Below are positions 57,781 to 64,000 of a stretch of DNA of 64,000 bases, one piece after another (position 1 is the first letter of the stretch; each line of letters begins with the position of its first letter). A program made the translations under genes and the position numbers. The notes below the pieces were generated by a model. It was given only the letters and a program-made list of their open reading frames with translations. It was not told the origin of the DNA and made no database searches. Source of the stretch: Conchocele bisecta (lineage: Eukaryota; Mollusca; Bivalvia; Lucinida; Thyasiridae); contig CM055268.1 in NCBI GenBank assembly GCA_029237695.1, positions 53,653,131 to 53,717,130 of the forward strand, in the 5' to 3' direction.

Positions 57781-58214
57781 CTCCACATATAACCTAGATT
57801 CGTATCGCGTTTACATTTTATCGACCTCCTCATCTGACATATTGTCTGACGACTACCGAAATACTGCTTCGATTGTCCCCCAGCAACCAGCGCAGCTAGC
57901 CGCTCGCGTCGCGTCGTGTTTTCATTTTCTTTCAGTAAAGATACCGTATCGGCAGTCGTACCATCTTTCAGGAAAGATATCGTGTCGGCAGTCGTGTCAG
58001 TTCCTACAGGTCCAGTCGTGTCGGCAGTCGACACGACTGTCTCTTCCATTAGCTGATCGAGAAGTTCGTCGCAGTTCATTATTTTATTTTTAATAATTAG
58101 TACTATTCTGACTAGTCTCATAAGTCTAACATATTGCCAAGCGCACCACCCGATACTTATGATCACCGTTATGCTCACAACAAGGTTCGCAGCGGAGCAA
58201 CCAATTCTTAACAT
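57777..58214 (-). CDS. Type II-like membrane protein with Thr/Asp repeats (145 aa)
   Basis: Starts MLRIGCSAANLVVSITVIIS; one transmembrane segment at about residues 10-42 with a basic edge (RLMRLVRIVLIIKNK). The rest holds a duplicated motif (TTADTISFLKD, TTADTVSLLKE) and a basic C-terminus (ERLAALVAGGQSKQ). An internal ATG at 58079 (MNCDELLDQL) would give a soluble 100-residue form. It ends in the ATGA overlap with the next gene, and its start abuts the 12-bp repeat tract. No family recognised. Confidence 0.6.
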   Translation of the reverse strand: MLRIGCSAANLVVSITVIISIGWCAWQYVRLMRLVRIVLIIKNKIMNCDELLDQLMEETVVSTADTTGPVGTDTTADTISFLKDGTTADTVSLLKENENTTRRERLAALVAGGQSKQYFGSRQTICQMRRSIKCKRDTNLGYMWR

Positions 58215-58405
58215 TGTTAACCATTGTTCAGCATTTGTTCAACATTTGTTCATCATTGTTAAGCATTGTTCAGCATTGTGTTAATCATTGTTCAGCAATT
58301 GCTCAGCATTTTTTAAGCATTGTTAAGCATTGTTAAGTATTTGCTAAGCATTGTTCAGCAATTGCTCAGCATTGTTAAGCATTTGCTCAGCAGTTACTAA
58401 CGAGC
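58215..58405. repeat. Degenerate 11-12-bp repeats (GCATTGTTAA / GCATTGTTCA)
   Basis: About 15 copies of (C/A)AGCATTGTT with C or A swaps, including the inverted-looking CAGCAATTGCTCAGC. It is the only repetitive spacer in the minus-strand run, between the ATPase end (58407) and the next gene (58214). Could be a recombination, regulatory or replication-slippage site. Confidence 0.85.
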
Positions 58406-58406
58406 G

Positions 58407-59038
58407 TTAAGCAGAGCTTATTACTTTGTAAGCAGTTGGTTGATCAGTCTTTAACAAAAGCTTGGCGTGCTTAGTTTCCGAAAGCATTTGTCGAACCTCC
58501 GGCGCTCCTCGCGCGTTGGGATAACGTCGTTCTCTCGAAGAGTCATCGAATGAGTCTCGATCCTTGCAGTGAAAGAGGGTGACCCATTTCGTTTGCTCGC
58601 GCAGATCCTTGAGGACGGCGTTGTACTTACGATCCATACGCTTTGCCCCGCATGGCGGCCCCAAAATGCCAGCTCGGAGAGCATGTCCTTCTTTTTGGTC
58701 ATCGCCGCCTTGGCCGAGCAGTCGTCAATCACGTATAGGGTGGGCTCGCCCTGGAATCTTTGGTATAAACCACGCAGCCTATCGTGAAGCCTGTCGCCGG
58801 GTTCAACGACGTATACCTCAGGGTCGGTCCATATCCACGGGCGCCGCTGATAAGTCTCGTTGTGCCGCACAGTGGGACACAGTATCACAATGTGTCGAAA
58901 GGCATCGCGGTAGGACCCCTCGAGCAAGGCGAGGATGAAAACTGTTTTTCCGCATCCTGTCTGCCCACATATTATGGCAGAGTGGGCATCACAAACTTTA
59001 TTTTTATTTTCAGTAGAGTGCTGAGACGTATCGACCAT
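58407..59038 (-). pseudogene. ATP: Polinton packaging ATPase (FtsK-HerA/A32 type), frameshifted
   Basis: Would pump element DNA into capsids using ATP. Start at ATG 59038 (MVDTSQHSTENK). Walker A GQTGCGKT at about residues 25-32; Walker B LYVIDDCS near residue 105; the sensor-like stretch KKKDMLSELAFWGRHAGQSV follows. Then a frameshift near 58632 to the frame YNAVLKDLREQTKW...CKDRDSF, another near 58545 into LRENDVIPTREER and one near 58515 back to VRQMLSETKHAK, ending LLLKTDQPTAYKVISSA. About 210 residues in all, normal for the family. Its start overlaps the capsid gene end by 29 bp, the usual capsid-then-ATPase order. Confidence 0.93.
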
Positions 59039-60291
59039 CTTCGATGTTGAGTTGCGCGTCTGTGATTATATATAAGTACACGTTCAATGGCCCAGCTCCA
59101 TCCGCCTCTTTGGTTATCTGGATCGTCACACCCTCGCTAGCGTTCTCAACTTGGCGTCCACTACCGTACATTTGGTCGTCGTCGCTGACTCGCATGTCAA
59201 GCCATAACGCGTATTTGGTAGTCAGGAACTGCGCGAGGGAGACGTCCGAGAGCTGCAGGTCTTTGGCCACCGTGGCAACCTCCGGGGAGCGCTTAGATCC
59301 GGCAGCAAACTGCTTTCTGGCTTCGTCCCACTGCTGGTGCGCGCGAAGGGCCTGGCTGTAGAGTTGATTGGGGACTCCCTCGATCGTCACCTCGACCTTT
59401 GTGATTTTGGGGTTATAAAATTTGTCGCTTTTTCTAGCCCCGAGCGCGAACCGACCCTCCTCGAACAGCATCAGTATACCTTTCATCGAGCGGAGGGCGC
59501 GTTGACATTAATATTCCACAATGTGTCGCTTTTGTCTTTCGTCATCTTGCGGTGGCGAAGAAATCGGTCGTAAAGTATGGCAACGCGCCCGGCGTACTGG
59601 GATCTGATCAATCGCGCGAGTTCGGGCATCATGACCATGTCGTACTCCAACGAAACATTGTCGATCGTATACGTCGATGCCACGTCAGTGGCTATGAGAA
59701 CTCGGCCGTAGTCGTTGAACGTTAGTTCGAATTCGAGGCGGTCAGCATGTAAGGCATGTGACTCTCCAACAACTCAAAGTCGAGTGGGATGTAGAAGTGG
59801 TTGCCGTAAGCGGCCGCGATCGCGTTGTCGCTCGCGTCGTTATCTACCTTGTTACCAGCCCCTATTCTAAGTCTGGTTACGTTCTTATTTTTGCTGGTGT
59901 CAATACCCTGATATACCGCGTTTTCGCGCTCTTGCGCCGTCTTCCATAGATCCTGGTAACAATGGTAGACGTCGCTGTCGTCGATCGATGTCACCTCATT
60001 ACCAGAAATCGTTATCATGGTCTTCTTGACGATGGCGCGACCCATGTTCTGAACGACGGTTCGGTCCACGTCTGTCGACGTCAGCGAAATAGTGAAAGCG
60101 AGGCGAACAGTCCCCGGCACAATGACGTCGCTAGCGCCGAGGTTGGAGAAGCGGGCCAAGAGCTGCAGGTTCTGGTCGATCGTCGACGGGTTGTTCGAAA
60201 TAACGACGCTCTGTCTAACACCTTTCGCCCCGAGGGGCTCCCACAGTCTGCGGTATGGATTGAGTTTGCGGCCGTATTGACTCAAAGACAT
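59010..60291 (-). pseudogene. MCP: Polinton major capsid protein (double jelly-roll), two frameshifts
   Basis: Would form the hexon-like capsid shell. Three parts in three frames: 60291-59740 (MSLSQYGRKLNPY start; LGASDVIVPGTVRLAFT; DSDVYHCYQDLWKTA; HFYIPLDFELLESHMP), about 59738-59500 (RLEFELTFNDYGR, then TIDNVSLEYDMVMMPELARL), and 59486-59010 (MKGILMLFEEGRF; EVTIEGVPNQLYSQ; TTKYALWLDMRVSDDDQMYGSGR; QITKEADGAGPLNVYLYI; ends YVSALY). Frameshifts near 59740 and 59495. Total about 425 residues, a short-form capsid protein. The start is divergent from the next + gene across 54 bp. Confidence 0.9.
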
Positions 60292-60345
60292 ATTTAGTAA
60301 CTCTATTAAACCCGTATGTTTTTTTTCTTTAATACATCGTTAAAG
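60292..60345. promoter_or_regulatory. Divergent intergenic region between capsid and coiled-coil genes
   Basis: 54 bp containing TATTAAA (+ strand, about 60304) and a T8 run. The only room for promoters of both genes. Confidence 0.35.
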
Positions 60346-61626
60346 ATGGCTGATTACGATATGGAAGAATTCGATCGCGACCGAGAAGATGACCGAAATT
60401 ATGACCTCGATGATGATGATGACATCGATGATGACATCATCGATTACCTCGGCGAAGATGACGAAACGACATTCATAGGGACTCCACCCGGCGAGGAAAT
60501 AGGTGGCGCTACCGTTAGTCTAAGCCAGGAATTAGTCAATTCAGCTGTAAACGACAACTACAACAGTTTTTCAGAAAAATATATGGTCCCATCTGTCGGC
60601 CGCGACTACTCCAAGTTCGAATTGGATCTGCGTGGTAGGTTGCGACTAAAAGCATCAAATATCCCAATCGTCAACATGAAGACCGGAAAACCCTACAGCT
60701 GAGCACCATTGCCGGAAACCGGGGCGGTGGCCAAATCGTAAGGAGCGAACTAGGATTCCCAGATTGGAAGAGGGGTAAAACAATTATGCCGGCCCGCGCT
60801 GTAGAGGCCCTACATTCTACCGACGAAACGATGGCGAAGACGGCCGCCGCGATAGAAACTGTTGAGCTCAGCGAGGTCCCTCGAGTAGCCACCGACGCTG
60901 TTCGCACAATGGAGATCAGCGAAAGAGAGCTAGACGAAATACTCAGCACGATGGATGACCCTCCGTTACCTCTTCGCGAACTCCGGGGACTTGATAAGGC
61001 TCTACAAACGGTCCGGGCGAACGGGTCCTTAATCTCTCCAAACTCACGGCGCTGGATGAACATATCGCGCTAGAAGAAAGAAAACTTGGGGAAGCCCGTG
61101 GCGATAGAGAATCTGCCGAGCGGATCACCGAACGGCTGCGGTCGTTGCGGGCTGAAAGAGAAGCTCACTTGGATGCTGCATCGGCTTGTCGTGAGGCTCT
61201 CCGCACCCAAATAAGTCGGATCCGCGAAACAATCTCGAGAGTTCTGCACGAGGAGACGACACTCGGTGAGTGTCTTCGCACTCTGTTCAGAGAGCAGGGC
61301 GTCACAATAGTAAGCATCCTCACAGCTGTCGGCATGACTATATCGACCATAGTTCTAGCTTTTACTGGCGGTGCGGCGGCTGCAACCGCGCCAGCACCCG
61401 CGCCAGCACCCGCGCCATCCGGCGGAGCCAAGGAGTGGGCAAAAAAAGCATCTAAAAGCCCTCGCCAGCCCTGCCTGGACTGATCGGGGGTCTCGTTTCC
61501 TACTTGTTATCTATATTATCAAAAACGGCCGGATGGCTCGCCGAGAATGCTTGGGGTTTAATCGTGGCAATCGCCGGTCTCCTACTTTTAGTCTCACGAG
61601 AGTTCCTAAAACCAAAGCGCGAATAG
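60346..61626 (+). pseudogene. Polinton coiled-coil and membrane protein, three frameshifts
   Basis: Start MADYDMEEFDRD (60346; an earlier ATG at 60316 only adds MFFFFNTSLK). Regions: a very acidic N-terminus (Asp/Glu over residues 1-45, GEDDETTFIGTPP), a middle part, then a long coiled coil (LRELRGLDKALQTVR, LRAEREAHLDAASACREAL, ISRIRETISRVLHEETTLGE), a first membrane segment (ILTAVGMTISTIVLAFTGGA), an Ala-Pro repeat linker, and two C-terminal hydrophobic segments (GLIGGLVSYLLSILS; AWGLIVAIAGLLLLVSREF) ending KPKRE. Frame changes near 60690, 61030 and 61460-61475. It matches a long conserved but uncharacterised Polinton protein I know from invertebrates; role in the particle or membrane unknown. 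Confidence 0.75.
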
Positions 61627-62976
61627 TCCGATCACCACGGGGGCGACGACGAGCCCTAATTTCTCCTCCTCGTGGGTTGTGGCACTAGTTCCTAAGGAAC
61701 TGGTTGGTGCATCAAGTTCTTTTGGAACATGCCGCTCCTGAGCTGGAGCGGAGGTGGAACTTGATGAGACACTAGTTCCGAAGGAACTTGATAGTGTGCT
61801 TTGTACTGGGGTGGGTGCTTGCGGTTTTATGAAATCGGTTCCACTTCCAACTCCGCTCCCGGGCCACTTGGGGGGGGGGGGGGGTGGGGGGAGCTTGATG
61901 ATGCCCGTGTTCACGTTCCCGTAGTGGCCGATTTTTTGATTGACGGTGGCGATTACGATCTGATTATTGTAACCGTAAACCGGGTCGTCTCGTAGTATCA
62001 TATTGCTCGGCGCCATATAAATACCTATTCCAAATACATAGTCTACTGTGGTGTGGGCATTCTGCAAAACGTCTTGATACTGCTTGATCGCCGCCGGGAG
62101 GTCCACCTTAGCTGAGATGGCGTCCTCTACATTTGCCAAGAACTGTTTGTGTGCGTCAAACGCCCTTCCCGTGCCCAGTATAGCACTGAGCGTTTGCTTC
62201 TGTGAGCCGAGGATGGTCCAGACGTATATGCGAATGGAGGCGTTGAGGCGTTTAAGTTATTACACCGCAGAAAACCCATCATCACAGTGTTGGCAGAGGA
62301 GAGGGGGGCGTTGGAAGGCGGAGCCTATGAGGCGTCGAGTAAATCCAGTGCTTTTATCGAACATAAATGATCCCCACGCGGTATTTACCCACGCAGGTTG
62401 CTGAATGAAATCAACGTGGGCCGATTTGAAAGACCATGGTACTGGTGGCACGAAGTCGGTATTCTTCGGTTTTATTGGTGGTGGTGGATCCTTTGGGTGC
62501 TTCAGAAACCCCATACCAGTTATGTAAACGTCACCTAAACCGAAAGTGTACCAGAATTGTTTCTGTCTCCAGTCCGCGTCTTTTGAAACGTTAAATTCGT
62601 TACACAGTCTTTCAAACGCCCTACTGTCGTATGTGTTGGAAATGGGATTCCAGGCGTCGTCTTGAGGTAGTGGAATACCTAGTTCTTTGAGAATCCTCCT
62701 AATAGTATAATACACATGAACATTATAAACGGCCCTCAAGAAGGGATCCTCCGCGACCAGATGGTCCTGAGAGGAGACACCCCATCCGGCTGTTGCGCAC
62801 CATACGGCGAAGTTGAGCTGATTCTGCCAAAACTGCATCGGTGTTGCTTTCCACCCGTTCACGGCCTCCATTGTAGTAATCTTGGGCAGCCTATATTGTT
62901 CAAAGATGTCGGGGAAGTTGGTTTGAAAGCCTTTTCCGCCGCTAACAAAAAGAGAGTTGTGAACTTCAAAAGTCAA
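61606..62976 (-). pseudogene. Conserved Polinton protein with C-terminal anchor, small insertion with stops
   Basis: Start MTFEVHNSLFVSGGKGFQTN (62976). The first 215 residues are globular and aromatic (NGWKATPMQFWQNQLNFAVW; DDAWNPISNTYDSRAFERLC). After GFTR an 84-bp piece with TAA TAA at 62257-62262 intrudes, flanked by CGCCTC at both sides. The same frame then resumes (LNASIRIYVWTILG, AFDAHKQFLANVEDAI, VFGIGIYMAPSNMIL). The tail is a poly-Pro run (G-run on + at 61870-61891), Ser/Thr-rich, then one transmembrane segment LGLVVAPVVIGLFALWF. Recognised as a recurrent Polinton protein; function unknown. Its end overlaps the convergent + gene by 21 bp. Confidence 0.8.
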
Positions 62977-63008
62977 TCGACAACTGCTGCGGAAAACGCC
63001 GGGTAGGC

Positions 63009-63605
63009 CTCAGATCAATCACCTTCACGGTTGGGTGGCGAAACTTGGGGGAGCGCGAAGGGTTTTACTATGTGAAGGATGGACGCCAAGTAAGTGTAAA
63101 GCTGCCTCCCGGACTGTGGGGAGCAAGACAGCTCATATACTTTGTTTCCACCGAGCTTGGCGACGAAGCCAACCTCACAGTATCGAAGGCTACCGGACTT
63201 GCAACATTAACTGCCCCCGAAGGCGCTGTGATAACTATATCAGACCCATTATACATTTGCCTCGGTTTCAGAGGTCCACTTAAAAAGATTGTTTCCCCTC
63301 GGGGCCAAAAATTTGTTGGAGCTGTGCCTGTGGATCTAGCCTTTACCAAAACCCTCAAAATACATTTGAACCAGTTGAACACGTCGTACAACTTGTTGGA
63401 TGGAGCCCCCAACACACTACTTAAAACAGTGCACGCCAGCGGTTGTTACTTTGGGGAGACGTGACCTTAGACTTCCCATCCCCCGAGATGATTTTTGGAA
63501 TCTGGACACATCCATGAATTTACGGTCTCTATCCTCGACGACCGAGCTAAAGAGTTGAAGAACTATTATCCGATTTCGGTCGTTCTCGAAATTTCGAAGA
63601 ATTAG
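63009..63605 (+). pseudogene. Polinton beta-rich protein, possible minor capsid (penton-like), broken
   Basis: The readable frame runs from about 63009 (LRSITFTVGW, with CTC where an ATG would be expected) to a stop at 63462-63464. Blocks: VKLPPGLWGARQLIYFV, ATLTAPEGAVITISDPLYI, AVPVDLAFTKTLKIHLNQL, TSYNLLDGAPNTLLKTV. After the stop two further frame changes (near 63462 and 63495) continue DFPSPEM and VSILDDRAKELKN to a stop at 63603-63605. The predicted strand-rich pattern and position suggest a structural protein, but the minor capsid assignment is only an inference. Divergent from the preceding minus gene over about 32 bp. Confidence 0.65.
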
Positions 63606-63638
63606 ACACAAGCTACCCAAATTTATATCCACATAAAA

Positions 63639-64000
63639 ATGAGTATATACGGGCCAGATAGTTCTTCCAATTTATTATCCCCACCGAAATACAAATCTGA
63701 TTCAAGTGGTGGATTCACCCCCACAGAGAGTGATTTTTTAACTACCGGGAAAACCGTAGCACTGGTTGATGACACTGTGACTTCAGCTACAAAGTACATT
63801 CGTAGAAGTATAACACAACTGAGAACGGACGTCCTAACATCTATAGCACAAGTTCACCAAGAGGCCCGGACGGGGATTGAGGAAGTCCGGACGGGTATTG
63901 AGAAAGTCCGATCAGATACACAGACGGACCTTACGGAAGCCTATGGGATGTTACGCTCTGAGGACCAGACAGCACTTACTGAACTAGGCGGAAAAATAAC
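63639..64000 (+). CDS. Polinton protein with coiled-coil repeats, open to window edge (partial)
   Basis: ATG at 63639 follows a TATA-like TTTATATCC 12 bp upstream and the previous stop by 33 bp. 120 codons with no stop to the edge. The N-terminal 45 residues are Ser/Pro/Gly rich (MSIYGPDSSSNLLSPPKY). From about residue 45 the chain is helical with a heptad-like pattern and an 11-residue duplication (ARTGIEEVRTGIEKVRSDTQ). No family recognised. It is the only longer gene of the element without a visible break so far, though it is incomplete. Confidence 0.7.
   Translation, partial: MSIYGPDSSSNLLSPPKYKSDSSGGFTPTESDFLTTGKTVALVDDTVTSATKYIRRSITQLRTDVLTSIAQVHQEARTGIEEVRTGIEKVRSDTQTDLTEAYGMLRSEDQTALTELGGKI

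Larger units (their letters stand above)
53900..64000. mobile_element. Polinton/Maverick (adintovirus-like) element, decayed, truncated by window edge
   Basis: The block carries the four marker genes of the group: protein-primed polymerase B, retroviral-type integrase, packaging ATPase and double-jelly-roll major capsid protein, with at least six accessory genes. Genes are tightly packed, several overlap by a few bases, and base composition is more G+C rich than the first 53 kb. Left edge put at the start of the polymerase frame; I could not identify a terminal inverted repeat because the right end is outside the window. Confidence 0.95.

Noticed and set aside
61165..61431. 88-codon Ala/Gly-rich minus frame
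   Set aside because: Shadow of the coiled-coil and Ala-Pro linker region on the + strand.

Overview
The window looks like a piece of an animal nuclear genome, most likely a marine bivalve mollusc. That is an inference from style: an AT-rich, intron-scale non-coding background dense with fold-back MITE families, minisatellites and long poly-C/poly-G runs, plus metazoan-type LINE, Tc1-like and Polinton elements. I found no complete host gene, rRNA, convincing tRNA or CRISPR array. Almost everything recognisable is mobile or formerly mobile DNA.

Region by region. 1-16.9 kb holds fold-back/MITE copies of several families, a dead Tc1-like DNA transposon with both inverted ends (7001-8533), and a 187-bp tandem repeat (9.5-10.7 kb). 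16.9-20.7 kb is a 50-bp minisatellite of about 75 units. 20.7-26.0 kb holds more MITEs, including 217-bp copies that begin and end in TTAA. 26.03-36.83 kb is bounded by two inverted arrays of a GGACATAATCCCCC-type motif and may be one large DNA transposon. Inside it are two nearly identical 337-bp blocks, each carrying a FLYWCH zinc-finger exon with a splice donor, and a broken RNase H-bearing LINE (about 29.6-35.74 kb). 36.8-52.3 kb is nested MITEs, a Tc1-like helix-turn-helix fragment (45.88-46.07 kb) and a 3.2-kb element with roughly 310-bp inverted ends (48.85-52.03 kb). 52.6-53.9 kb is stacked tandem repeats (about 50, 45 and 184 bp).

53.9-64.0 kb is different: visibly richer in G+C and gene-dense on both strands. 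It is a decayed Polinton/Maverick (adintovirus-like) element, entered from one end and running off the right edge. In order it has a protein-primed DNA polymerase B remnant (+), a retroviral-type integrase (-), a minus-strand run of small membrane-type proteins, an A32/FtsK-HerA-type packaging ATPase (-), a major capsid protein (-), a long coiled-coil/membrane protein (+), a conserved protein with a C-terminal membrane anchor (-), a beta-rich possible minor capsid protein (+), and an unbroken 5' part of a further gene (+) at the window edge. Polymerase plus integrase would copy and insert the element; capsid protein plus ATPase would package it. Almost every recognisable gene is broken by frameshifts or stops, and the polymerase has lost its middle, so this copy cannot act alone. 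The usual Polinton cysteine protease was not seen and may lie past 64,000.

Coordinates of repeat edges are read by eye and may be off by a few bases. Frameshifts in isolated places could be assembly errors, but in-frame nonsense codons and a large internal deletion point to real decay.
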